A stretch of DNA of 64,000 nucleotides from DASQFQ01 sp963805525 (GTDB lineage Bacteria > Actinomycetota > Thermoleophilia > Solirubrobacterales > Solirubrobacteraceae), in the NCBI GenBank assembly GCA_963805525.1, contig CAWDUT010000006.1:868001-932000 (forward strand), given 5' to 3'. A program made the translations under genes and the position numbers. The stretch's first letter is position 1. The number at the start of each line of letters is the position of its first letter. A model generated the notes under the pieces. That model was not told the DNA's origin. It ran no database searches and saw only the letters and a program-made list of their open reading frames with translations. This document shows positions 16,712-24,854 of the stretch, piece by piece.

Positions 16712-17488
16712 TCAGTCGTCCCAGCCGGCGTCGTCGAGCTCCGGCGGTCCGGCGTCCTCGGGCAGCGCCGCTGCCGCCTCGTCCATCCGCACATGCTCCA
16801 GCTCCGCGACGCGGGCGAGCACGTCGGCCACCACCGACAGCGCGTCCGGTCCCGCGGTGAGCAGGAACGGGTGGAAGATCAGCGCCAGGTGGCCCTCGCT
16901 GTGCGCGTCGAGCGCCGCCAGCACGCGCTCGCGCACGACCGCCGGCTCCATCGGCGCCTCGGGGTCGCCGTTGCGCTCCCGCAGCGGCCCGAAGTGGGGG
17001 AGGTAGAAGTACGCGTCGATCAGCTCCCAGCGGAACGGCAGCACCGCGAGGCCGCCGAGCCGCCCCGCCCGCGAGCCGGCCGGCGAGCAGTAGCGGTAGC
17101 CGAGTTCGCTCAGCAGCTCCGGCGTCTCCGGGTTCAGCCGCCCGCCGGGAGGGCGGAAGCCGATCGGGCCGCCGAGCGCGTCGCGCGCCCGCTCGAGCCG
17201 CCCGCGCTCGCCGGAGACGCCATGCCACGGCTCGTGCCGCCAGCCGTGGCAGGCGACCTCGTGCCCGGCCGCGCGCAGGCCCGCCACCGCGTCGGGGTAC
17301 AGCTCGCCGTTGAGCCCCTCGAGGAAGAACGTCGCCCGCAGGTCCTCGCGCGCGAGGAGGCCGAGCAGCTCCGGCAGGCACTCGCGGACGGTGAAGTGCT
17401 CGCCCAGCGGCCGACCCTCAGGCCACGTCCCGCGCTCCAGCTCGGCGGCCTCGCCGAGGTTGTCGAACGTGACGGAGACCGTGGCCAC
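16712..17488 (-). CDS. Polysaccharide deacetylase (NodB-like) family protein
   Basis: A 258-residue carbohydrate esterase family 4-like protein with GTG start at 17488 (VATVSVTFDNLGEAAEL); no ATG exists in frame nearby. The first motif is TFDN rather than TFDD, the second H-x-x-x-H motif is HGWRHEPWH near residue 95, GFRPPGG (~130) is motif 3, and the tail contains LIFHPF (~215), matching motif 5. These Asp/His residues bind zinc. The catalytic-base change (DD to DN) may alter activity, as in the PuuE/polysaccharide deacetylase subgroup. There is no signal peptide. It starts about 20 bases after the diguanylate cyclase stop, on the same strand. The IS110 lies just beyond its stop. Confidence 0.87.
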   Translation of the reverse strand: MATVSVTFDNLGEAAELERGTWPEGRPLGEHFTVRECLPELLGLLAREDLRATFFLEGLNGELYPDAVAGLRAAGHEVACHGWRHEPWHGVSGERGRLERARDALGGPIGFRPPGGRLNPETPELLSELGYRYCSPAGSRAGRLGGLAVLPFRWELIDAYFYLPHFGPLRERNGDPEAPMEPAVVRERVLAALDAHSEGHLALIFHPFLLTAGPDALSVVADVLARVAELEHVRMDEAAAALPEDAGPPELDDAGWDD

Positions 17489-17508
17489 CGCCGTAGTGTC
17501 GCGAACGG

Positions 17509-18567
17509 TCAGCCGCCGGCGTAGGCCATGACCACCTCGGCGGTCACGACGCGGTCGCGCCCGCCGCGCTTGGCGCGGTAGAGCGCGAGGTCGGCGCTGT
17601 GGAGCATCCCGCGCACGGTGCGGCCCGCGGTGTACGCGTCGGTGACGCCGAAGCTCACCGTCACGTCGCCCATCGTCTCGGCGAGCGTCTTGCGCAGCTT
17701 CTCGGCGAACGACGCCGCGCCCGCCAGCCCGGTGTCGGGCAGCACGACCGCGAACTCCTCGCCGCCAATGCGGCCGAACACGTCGGAGCGGCGCTTCGCT
17801 GCCGCGACCGAGTGGGCGAGCAGGCGCAGCGCGCTGTCGCCCGCGGCGTGGCCCAGCGTGTCGTTGATCCGCTTGAAGTGGTCGACGTCGAGCACGACCA
17901 GCGCGCACGGCGCCGCGATCCGGTCGGTGCGCGCGAGCTCGGCCTCGAGCCGCTGCTCGAAGGCGCCGCGGTTGAGGGCGCCGGTCAGCGAGTCCTGGGT
18001 GGCGAGGTCGCGCAGCTGCGAGACGAGGCGATGCACGCCCTCGCGCAGCACGAGCACCACGGCGGTCACGACGCCGCAGACCAGCCCGACGGCCATGAAC
18101 ATCGCCAGCCGCAACCCCGGATCGACCCACATCGCCAGCGCGATCCCGCAGCACAGCAGCGCGAACGCGAAGTTCGCGGCGAGCTCGGGGCGTGGCAGGA
18201 AGTAACCCGCCAGCAGCATCGGCAGCAGGAAGAAGATCGGGGTCAGCCCGACCGGCTCGGCGATCCCGGTGGCGACCGCGGTCGCGACCGTCCCGAGCGG
18301 GCAGATCAGGTGCAGCACGGCGTCGGGCGCGCTCCGCCACAGCGCCAGCACCGCCGCCACCACGGCGAACGCGCCCGCGCACAGCAGCAGCGAGTGGTGG
18401 TCGGAGGGATCCGGGTCCGGCGCGGTCAGCACCGCCGCCAGCGTCACGGCGCCGGCCCCGAACAGCAGCGCTCCGAACCGGCGCAGGCGCGCCCGTGCGC
18501 GCCGGCCGCCGTCGGGGGACGTCCCGCTCAGGGGATCCGAGATGCCCGGGCTCATCCGGGCCTGCAT
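17509..18567 (-). CDS. Membrane-bound diguanylate cyclase (GGDEF)
   Basis: A 352-residue protein with about six transmembrane helices (~25-175) as N-terminal sensor and a C-terminal GGDEF domain (~190-345). The active-site loop is GRIGGEEFAVVLPDTG and the DVDHFKRINDTLGHAAGD metal/nucleotide region is intact. R-R-S-D five residues before GGEEF is a good inhibitory I-site (RxxD). It should make c-di-GMP from two GTP. Starts at 18567 (MQARMSPG) or 18555 (MSPG) are both possible. It is divergent from the GT2 gene; c-di-GMP control of the surface-polymer block is a plausible inference. Confidence 0.92.
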   Translation of the reverse strand: MQARMSPGISDPLSGTSPDGGRRARARLRRFGALLFGAGAVTLAAVLTAPDPDPSDHHSLLLCAGAFAVVAAVLALWRSAPDAVLHLICPLGTVATAVATGIAEPVGLTPIFFLLPMLLAGYFLPRPELAANFAFALLCCGIALAMWVDPGLRLAMFMAVGLVCGVVTAVVLVLREGVHRLVSQLRDLATQDSLTGALNRGAFEQRLEAELARTDRIAAPCALVVLDVDHFKRINDTLGHAAGDSALRLLAHSVAAAKRRSDVFGRIGGEEFAVVLPDTGLAGAASFAEKLRKTLAETMGDVTVSFGVTDAYTAGRTVRGMLHSADLALYRAKRGGRDRVVTAEVVMAYAGG

Positions 18568-18603
18568 CGGCGCACGCGGCGTTCGGCTGTAGCGTGATGG
18601 GTC

Positions 18604-20118
18604 GTGTTGAAGGTGAGCGTCATCGTGCCCGTTTACAACCCGGGCCCCAACATCGACGAATGCATCGAGTCCCTGCTCGGCCAGACGCTGCCGCCGGAGG
18701 AGTACGAGGTGATTTTCGTCGACGACGGATCCAGCGACGGGACCGAGACGCGGCTCGACGCGCTGGCCGCCGAGCACGACCACGTGCGCGTGAAGCACAT
18801 CCCCAACTCCGGCTGGCCCGGCAGGCCGCGCAACCTCGGCATCGAGATGGCCCGCGGCGAGTACGTCTACTTCGTCGACAACGACGACTGGCTCGGCAAG
18901 GGCGCGCTCAATCGCCTCTACAACCGCGCGAAGCGCGACGAGGCCGACATCGTGATCGGCAAGGTCGTCGGCGAGGGCAAGTTCGTCGCGCGCTCGGTGT
19001 TCAAGCGCGACCGCAAGGACGTCACGCTCGAGTGGGCGCCGCTCGTGCGGCTGCTCACCCCGCACAAGCTGTTCCGCAAGGCGCTGCTCGACGAGCACGG
19101 CATCCGCTTCCCCGAGGGCCGCCGCCGGCTCGAGGACCACGTCTTCACGATGCACGCCTACTTCCACGCGCAGCACATCTCGGTGCTGGCCGGCTACCCC
19201 TGTTACCACTGGGTGATGAGGGAGACGGAGGACAACGCGTCCTACGAGGAGCTCGAGCCGGTCGGCTACTACCAGAACGTCCGCGAGGTGCTCGACCTGA
19301 TCGACGAGCACATGGAGCCCGGCCCGCTGCGCGACCGCGTGAAGTCGCACTGGTACCGCGGCAAGATGCTCGGGCGGGTCGGCGGGAACAACTTCCTCAC
19401 GCGCGCTCCCGCCGCCAAGCGCCCGCTCTACGAGGAGATCCGCACGCTCGCACTCGAGCGCTACGGAGACGAGGTCGACGACTACCTGGCCTTCAACGCG
19501 CGCGTGCGCTCGCACCTGCTGCGCGCCGGCGACTACGAGGGGCTGGAGGCGCTCGCGCGCTTCGAGGCGGGCCTCGAGACCCAGGCGACGGTGCTCGAGA
19601 TCGAGCCGGAGGAGGACGAGGCGGTCGGCATGGTGCTCGAGGCGCGCATCCCCGGCGTGGTCTTCGAGGCGGACGGTGACGTGGTGCGCTGGGTGCCGCC
19701 GGAGGAGCTGGCCGGCCGGCTCGAGCCGGCGCAGCTCGAGGCCGATCTCGACCGCTCCTACGCCGACGTGCTCATCTCCTCGGACCGGGAGAGCACCGAG
19801 TACCTCCTGCGCTCGAGCACCGAGACGCGGTTGGACGGCGGCACCGCGGTGTTGACCACGCGGGCCCGCTTGCAGCCGCGGGTGGTGGTGGCCAAGGCCG
19901 ACCTAAGGCGCGGTGAGTGGACCGTTGGGATTACCGCGGCGGCCGCCGGCTTCGCGCCGCCCGAGGTGCCGGCGATGCACGGCCCGCGGGCATTTCGCGT
20001 GCCGCTCGTGGTGACCATCACCAAGGACGGGCGGCTGATCCCGCCCAGCCTGCGCGGCGACGTCGCCCGGCGCTTCCCGCGCGTGGCGAGCGCGTTCAGG
20101 CGCGTGAAGACCGGCTGA
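18604..20118 (+). CDS. Glycosyltransferase family 2 protein (TarQ/TarS-like)
   Basis: A 504-residue protein with an N-terminal GT-A domain (1-~230) and a C-terminal region of mixed helices and beta strands (~300-500) like the accessory domains of teichoic-acid glycosyltransferases. Motifs: VSVIVPVYNPG (strand 1), FVDDGSSDGTE (nucleotide binding), YFVDNDDWLG (the D-x-D metal site) and RRLEDHVF with the ED catalytic-base motif. It transfers a sugar from a nucleotide donor to a polymer or lipid acceptor in the cytoplasm. GTG start; TAGCGT (18590-18595) eight bases upstream suggests a leaderless transcript. Its 3′ end overlaps the convergent GT4 gene by 23 bases. Confidence 0.88.
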   Translation: MLKVSVIVPVYNPGPNIDECIESLLGQTLPPEEYEVIFVDDGSSDGTETRLDALAAEHDHVRVKHIPNSGWPGRPRNLGIEMARGEYVYFVDNDDWLGKGALNRLYNRAKRDEADIVIGKVVGEGKFVARSVFKRDRKDVTLEWAPLVRLLTPHKLFRKALLDEHGIRFPEGRRRLEDHVFTMHAYFHAQHISVLAGYPCYHWVMRETEDNASYEELEPVGYYQNVREVLDLIDEHMEPGPLRDRVKSHWYRGKMLGRVGGNNFLTRAPAAKRPLYEEIRTLALERYGDEVDDYLAFNARVRSHLLRAGDYEGLEALARFEAGLETQATVLEIEPEEDEAVGMVLEARIPGVVFEADGDVVRWVPPEELAGRLEPAQLEADLDRSYADVLISSDRESTEYLLRSSTETRLDGGTAVLTTRARLQPRVVVAKADLRRGEWTVGITAAAAGFAPPEVPAMHGPRAFRVPLVVTITKDGRLIPPSLRGDVARRFPRVASAFRRVKTG

Positions 20119-21328
20119 GCTCGCCGAACAGGTCTTCCCAGAGCGGGCCGATCGCCTCGATCGTGTACTCCTGCGCAGTGTCGACCGCGGCTCCCGCCAT
20201 CCGCCGGCGCAGCTCCTCGTCCTCGACGATCTCGCGGATCGCGCGGCCCAGCCCCTCGACGTTCTCGTGCGGGACGAGCAAGCCGTTGCGGTGGTCGTCG
20301 ACGATGTCGGCCGGGCCGGTCGGGCAGTCGAACGACACGACGCCCATGCCCTTGCTCATCGCCTCCAGCAGGATCAGCGGGAAGCCCTCGAAGCGCGAGG
20401 AGAGGACGAACACCGCCGAGTCGGCCATGTCGGCGCCGATGTCCTCGGCCGGGCCCTCGATCGTCACGGAGTCCTCGAGCCCGTGCTCCTCGATCAGGCC
20501 CCGGTAGCGGCTCTCCAGGTGGCCGCGCCCGCGCAGGCGCAGCTTCCAGTCGGGATGCGCCTTCGCGGTCTCGGCCCACGCCGGGATCAGCAGCTCGAAG
20601 CCCTTCTGGTAGCGGAAGCGCCCGGCGGCATAGACGGTCTTGGCCTCGAGGTCGGCCTTGTCGCCGGGCAGCGGGCGCACGGTGTTCGGGATGCGGTGGA
20701 GCGGGACGCCACCGTTGAGCAGGCGCCGGTAGGCGTCGCGATCCTGCTCGGTCAGCACGACGAGCGCGTCGAGGCGCGGGTAGAGGCGCTTCATCCAGCG
20801 GCGCAGCCCCTTGTTGTGCTTGCTCAAGTTCATCTGCTCGAGCCCGACCGTGCGGAGCCCTGGGGGCTGCAGCTGCGCGATCATCAGGTTCACGCCCGGG
20901 CGGGTGCCGACGAGGATCCCGGCGCGGCCGCGCAGCCGGCGAACGAGCTGGATGTCGGTCCACAGGTTGAAGCTCGATCCCGCGCGGTCGGCGTGGGTCA
21001 TGAAGACGCTCGCGCGCGAGCGCAGCAGCCGGCGCAGCGGCCCGCGCTTGCGGCGGTCGTCGAGGTCGAACACCTCGACGCCGGCGGGGAAGGCGCCGAA
21101 GAACGGCTCGTCGCGGTCGCGGTAGCCGCTGATGATGTCCACCTCCCAGCCGCGCTCCTGCATGTACTCGGCGAGGTTGAACGCCGCGCGGATCGTTCCG
21201 CCCATGTTCCAGGCCGTCCAGAGGAAGATCGTCAGCCGCCGCTCGCCGTCCTCGCGCGGCGGGACGCGGACGGCGCGCACCAGCGCGCTGCGCGTGACGC
21301 GCACGAGGAAGTTCTTGACCCGGTCCAC
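20096..21328 (-). CDS. Glycosyltransferase family 4 protein
   Basis: A 410-residue GT-B retaining glycosyltransferase. The N-terminal acceptor domain has WNMGGTIRAAFNLAEYMQERGWEVD; the C-terminal GT1-type donor domain has VYAAGRFRYQKGFELLIPAWAE and the E-x7-E motif in SSRFEGFPLILLEAMSKGMGVVSFDCPTGP (~305-335). It closely resembles the C-terminal half of the GT4 encoded at 22947-24848, so the two are paralogues. It converges on the GT2 gene with a 23-base overlap and is divergent from the sulfotransferase gene. Confidence 0.92.
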   Translation of the reverse strand: MDRVKNFLVRVTRSALVRAVRVPPREDGERRLTIFLWTAWNMGGTIRAAFNLAEYMQERGWEVDIISGYRDRDEPFFGAFPAGVEVFDLDDRRKRGPLRRLLRSRASVFMTHADRAGSSFNLWTDIQLVRRLRGRAGILVGTRPGVNLMIAQLQPPGLRTVGLEQMNLSKHNKGLRRWMKRLYPRLDALVVLTEQDRDAYRRLLNGGVPLHRIPNTVRPLPGDKADLEAKTVYAAGRFRYQKGFELLIPAWAETAKAHPDWKLRLRGRGHLESRYRGLIEEHGLEDSVTIEGPAEDIGADMADSAVFVLSSRFEGFPLILLEAMSKGMGVVSFDCPTGPADIVDDHRNGLLVPHENVEGLGRAIREIVEDEELRRRMAGAAVDTAQEYTIEAIGPLWEDLFGELSRSSRA

Positions 21329-21373
21329 GATGGGCGGCGAGGGTAGCTGACCCCCCCGCTATCGTCACCGCGC

Positions 21374-22219
21374 GTGAGCTGGAAGGACACGGTGAACGGG
21401 GTGCTGACGCGCGCGACGGGCTATCAGCTGCAGCGCGCCGGCGGCCGAGCGGCGGCCAGGCGGCGGCTGCGCGGCGGCGATCGCCTGGTCGAGGCGCCCG
21501 TGTTCGTGATCTGCACGCTCCGCTCGGGCTCGACGCTGCTGCGCGTGTTGCTCGACAGCCACTCGCAGATCCGCTCGCCGCACGAGCTGCACCTGCGCTA
21601 CGTCTCGGTCAACTTCGACCAGAAGTGGGCGGAGCGCTCGATGAAGGAGCTGGGGCTCGACGAGCGCGGCGCCGAGTACCTGCTGTGGGACCGGCTGCTG
21701 CACCGCGAGCTCAGCGCCAGCCGCAAGTCGATCATCGCGGACAAGACGCCCAACAACGTCTTCATCGTCGACCGCCTGCGCGAGGCCTGGCCCGACGCGC
21801 GCTTCATCTTCCTGCTCCGCCACCCGGGCGCGATCGCGCGCTCGCGCCAGAAGTACAAGGGCGAAGGGGCCGACGAGCTGATCATCAAGTACGTCGAGGC
21901 GCTCGAGGCCGCGCGCCAGACCTACGACGGCCACACCGTCCGCTACGAGGACCTGACCGCGAACCCCGAGCGCGAGCTGCGCAAGATCTGCGACTTCCTC
22001 GGCGTCGCGTACGAGCCGACGATGCTCGAGTACGGCCAGTACGACCACGGCCGCTACAAGTCCGGCCTCGGAGACTGGAACGAGAAGATCAAGTCCGGCG
22101 CGATCCAGCCGCCGGAGCCGCCTCCGCCGCTCGACGAGATCGACCCCGCGCTGCGCGAGATGTGCGCGAAGTGGGGCTACCTAGACGACGCCAAGGTCCC
22201 GGTCGACCGCGGCGCGTAG
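21374..22219 (+). CDS. PAPS-dependent sulfotransferase
   Basis: A 281-residue sulfotransferase. The 5′-phosphosulfate loop is FVICTLRSGSTLLRVLLDSH (~44-63) and the 3′-phosphate motif is RFIFLLRHPGAIARSRQKY (~135-153), both well conserved. It would transfer sulfate from PAPS to a sugar hydroxyl or a lipid. The GTG start at 21374 follows TATCGT (21360-21365) by eight bases. Surrounded by glycosyltransferases, it probably decorates the polymer or a glycolipid with sulfate; carbohydrate substrate is an inference from context. Its end overlaps the convergent methyltransferase gene by 39 bases. Confidence 0.85.
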   Translation: MSWKDTVNGVLTRATGYQLQRAGGRAAARRRLRGGDRLVEAPVFVICTLRSGSTLLRVLLDSHSQIRSPHELHLRYVSVNFDQKWAERSMKELGLDERGAEYLLWDRLLHRELSASRKSIIADKTPNNVFIVDRLREAWPDARFIFLLRHPGAIARSRQKYKGEGADELIIKYVEALEAARQTYDGHTVRYEDLTANPERELRKICDFLGVAYEPTMLEYGQYDHGRYKSGLGDWNEKIKSGAIQPPEPPPPLDEIDPALREMCAKWGYLDDAKVPVDRGA

Positions 22220-22924
22220 GGCCGGCAGACCGTCCTCGCGGCTCACGCCGAGCTCGCGTAGGTCGCGCAGGACCTCCCAGAACGAGGCGGTGAGCACGGT
22301 GTCGGGCGTGACCGCGCCGCGGCGCTCGAGTACCGCCTCCGGCACCGGCTGCGGGTCGGGCTGGACGATCTCCTCTGTGATCGCGTCGAGCCCGTCGGCC
22401 AGCACGGTGCTGTCGGGGTCGAGCCCGAGCACGAGGCCGAGGCCGGTCGGCTCGGTGCTCACGCGCACGACGATCAGGTCGGGCCGGTGCTCCTCGAGCA
22501 CCTCGAGCACTTTGTAGACGTCGCCCGTCCACTGGTGCGTGGTGCGGTCGCGATTGGCCTCCGGGATGTCGCGGGGGAGGATGTCGTCGAACACGATCGC
22601 GGCCGTCCAGTCGGCGTGGCGCTCGACGTTGACGAAGTCGCGCAGCGCGAACTCGGACAGGTGCATGCCGTCGATGAACGAGAAGCCGACGCGGCGGCCC
22701 TCGAACGTCATCAGCGGCTCGTCTCGCTCGAAGAAGTCGTCGCTCGTGACCGGGAACAGCTTGGCCCGCGGCGGCGGCGCGACCTTGAGGTTGTAGGCGG
22801 GGTCGATGCCGATCGACGGCGAGCGGGCGAGCGCGAGGCTGTCGCCGTTGCGGACGCCGATCTCGAGATAGGTGGGGGGCGCGAGCAGCTCGTGGATGCG
22901 GCCCAGGAAGTCTCGGTAGTACAC
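22181..22924 (-). CDS. CmcI/class I SAM-dependent methyltransferase-like protein
   Basis: A 247-residue protein starting at GTG 22924 (VYYRDFLGRIHELL…). The motif TYLEIGVRNGDSLALA (~16-31) is a SAM-binding E-x-G-x-x-x-G-x-S loop, IGIDPAY follows with the ribose-binding Asp, and FSFIDGMHLSEFALRDF and AIVFDDILPRD mark the cephalosporin-hydroxylase/methyltransferase_24 fold. It probably O-methylates a sugar or small molecule. TAGGGT (22936-22941) lies 11 bases upstream and overlaps the −10 box of the divergent GT4 gene. Confidence 0.8.
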   Translation of the reverse strand: MYYRDFLGRIHELLAPPTYLEIGVRNGDSLALARSPSIGIDPAYNLKVAPPPRAKLFPVTSDDFFERDEPLMTFEGRRVGFSFIDGMHLSEFALRDFVNVERHADWTAAIVFDDILPRDIPEANRDRTTHQWTGDVYKVLEVLEEHRPDLIVVRVSTEPTGLGLVLGLDPDSTVLADGLDAITEEIVQPDPQPVPEAVLERRGAVTPDTVLTASFWEVLRDLRELGVSREDGLPALRAAVDRDLGVV

Positions 22925-22934
22925 GGTGCCCGAG

Positions 22935-22941
22935 TACCCTA
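22935..22941. promoter_or_regulatory. Shared bidirectional −10 element TACCCTA
   Basis: Read on the plus strand, TACCCT (22935-22940) lies six bases before the GTG at 22947; read on the minus strand, TAGGGT (22936-22941) lies eleven bases before the GTG at 22924. Only 22 bases separate the two start codons, so both divergent genes appear to use overlapping −10 boxes and leaderless mRNAs. Confidence 0.55.
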
Positions 22942-22946
22942 GTCGC

Positions 22947-24848
22947 GTGGCCAGCCGCGTCGAGATCATCGAGCGGCGGCGGCTCGTCGTCGGCGAACGG
23001 GAGATCGATCTCGCCGCGCTGGTGCCCGAGGGAGGCGGACCTGCCACGCAGGAGCTCGATGCCTCCCCCGGTGGATCGAAGGTCGACGAGGCCGTCGTGC
23101 TCGGCACCCCGGAGGGCGTCTATCGCTTCACCGTCGCGCGCCCGAAGGGCGGTGCGCTGACCGTCGAGGCCAAGCCGCTGGCGCCGCACGCCGAGGTCAC
23201 CCGCCTCCGCGTCCACGACGCGACGCTGCACGTCGAGGGCACGGTCGCGACCGAGGCGGAGGAGCCGGCCTTCCTGTTCGCCCGCCGCCGCGGCGATCCG
23301 ATGGAGATCGTGGCGCCCGCGCACGTCAGCGCCGGCCACTTCCGCGCCGATCTCGATCTCGCCGACCTCGCGCTGCCGGGCGACCAGCGCGACATCTGGA
23401 ACCTGCGGCTCGAGGTCGCGCGCAAGGGCTACCGCCTCGGCACGCACTTCGACGGCATCCCCAACCGCAACGAGGCGAGCGAGTACCCCGCCGCCCAGGT
23501 CGGCGGGCGCCGCATCCGGCCCTACTACACGCTCGAGAACAACGTCTCGGTGCGCTCGGAGACCGGCGCCGAGGACGCGCCCGCCGCCGAGGAGGCCGGC
23601 GAGGCCGAGCCGACGCTGGCGCGGCGCCTGCTCGGGCCGCCCGCGATCCTCGTGCACCGGCTGGCGCTGCGGCTCGCGAGCGTGCGCCGCGGGAGCGCGA
23701 AGCCCGACGGGCGCGACGTCCGCATCCTCATCCTGCACGCGTGGGGGATGGGCGGCACCGTGCGCGCGGCGATGAGCCTGGCGGAGTCGCTGGCCGCGAG
23801 CGGCCGCTCGGTCGAGGTCGTGAGCGTCGTGCGGCGCAAGGGGCGGCCGTTCTTCCCGTTCCCCGACGGCGTCGCGGTTACTGCCGTCGACGATCAGCGC
23901 AAGGGCGGCGGGCTGCTCTCGAAGCTCCCCAGCCTGCTCGTCCACCCCGACGACTTCGCCTATCCGTGGTGCAGCCTGCGCACCGACCTGCTGCTGCTGC
24001 GCCGCCTGCGCACGATGCGCGGCGGGGTCGTGATCGGCACCCGCCCGAGCTTCAACCTGCTCGCCTCCGCGCTCGCGCCCGAGGGCACGGTCACCGTCGC
24101 CCAGGAGCACCAGAACTTCAACCGCCACCGCAAGGGGCTCGCTCGCGACGTCCGCCGCCGCTATCGCGGCCTCGCCGCGCTCGCGGTGCTGACCGAGGAC
24201 GACCGGCGCGACTACGAGGGCGCGCTGGGCGGCGCGACGCGCGTCGTCCGCCTCCCCAACGCGGTGCCCCCGCTCGGCGGCGAGCGCGCGCGGCCGGAGA
24301 GCAAGGTGGTCGTCGCCGCGGGCCGGCTCAACTCCCCGCAGAAGGGCTTCGACCTGCTGATCGAGGCGTGGAAGCCGGTGGCCGCCGCGCACCCTGACTG
24401 GCAGCTGCGGATCTACGGCCGCGGGCACCTGCGCGCGGCGCTCAAGCGCCAGGTCCGCGACGCCGGGCTGGCCGACGACGTGTTCCTGATGGGCGCCACG
24501 CGCGACCTCGGCAGCGCGCTCGCGGAGGGCTCGGCGTTCGTGCTCTCCTCGCGCTACGAGGGCTTCGGGATCGTCGTGGTCGAGGCGATGAGCAAGGGCA
24601 TGGCGGTCGTCTCCTTCGACTGCCCGCGCGGTCCGGGCGAGATCATCGACGACGGCCGCGACGGCGTGCTGGTGCCGGACGGCGACGTCGCGGGGCTCTC
24701 ACGGGCGCTGCTCGACGTGGTCGGCGACGAGGAGCGCCGGCGCGCGCTCGGCGCCGCCGCGATCGAGTCCGCGCGCCGCTACGACCCGGCGGTGGTCGGC
24801 AAGGATTGGGTCAGCCTTATCGACGCGCTGGCCCCGCGGGTACCCTGA
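22947..24848 (+). CDS. GT4 glycosyltransferase with extra N-terminal beta-rich domain
   Basis: A 633-residue protein. Residues ~1-235 form an acidic, probably beta-rich domain unrelated to GT-B (RVEIIERRRLVVGEREIDLA… RLRVHDATLHVEG), which also occurs before GTs that act on teichoic-type polymers and may bind acceptor or partner. Residues ~255-633 are a GT4 enzyme: HAWGMGGTVRAAMSLAESLA, VVAAGRLNSPQKGFDLLIEAW and the E-x7-E donor motif in SSRYEGFGIVVVEAMSKGMAVVSFDCPRGP. Start is GTG at 22947, chosen from the leaderless TACCCT box; the frame is also open to 22926. The fusion is notable compared with its shorter paralogue at 20096-21328. Confidence 0.88.
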   Translation: MASRVEIIERRRLVVGEREIDLAALVPEGGGPATQELDASPGGSKVDEAVVLGTPEGVYRFTVARPKGGALTVEAKPLAPHAEVTRLRVHDATLHVEGTVATEAEEPAFLFARRRGDPMEIVAPAHVSAGHFRADLDLADLALPGDQRDIWNLRLEVARKGYRLGTHFDGIPNRNEASEYPAAQVGGRRIRPYYTLENNVSVRSETGAEDAPAAEEAGEAEPTLARRLLGPPAILVHRLALRLASVRRGSAKPDGRDVRILILHAWGMGGTVRAAMSLAESLAASGRSVEVVSVVRRKGRPFFPFPDGVAVTAVDDQRKGGGLLSKLPSLLVHPDDFAYPWCSLRTDLLLLRRLRTMRGGVVIGTRPSFNLLASALAPEGTVTVAQEHQNFNRHRKGLARDVRRRYRGLAALAVLTEDDRRDYEGALGGATRVVRLPNAVPPLGGERARPESKVVVAAGRLNSPQKGFDLLIEAWKPVAAAHPDWQLRIYGRGHLRAALKRQVRDAGLADDVFLMGATRDLGSALAEGSAFVLSSRYEGFGIVVVEAMSKGMAVVSFDCPRGPGEIIDDGRDGVLVPDGDVAGLSRALLDVVGDEERRRALGAAAIESARRYDPAVVGKDWVSLIDALAPRVP

Positions 24849-24854
24849 CGCGCC

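Noticed and set aside
16712..17488. Interruption of the deacetylase gene by the IS110 element
   Set aside because: The IS lies past the deacetylase stop codon, and the protein contains all late motifs of its family, so the gene looks complete.
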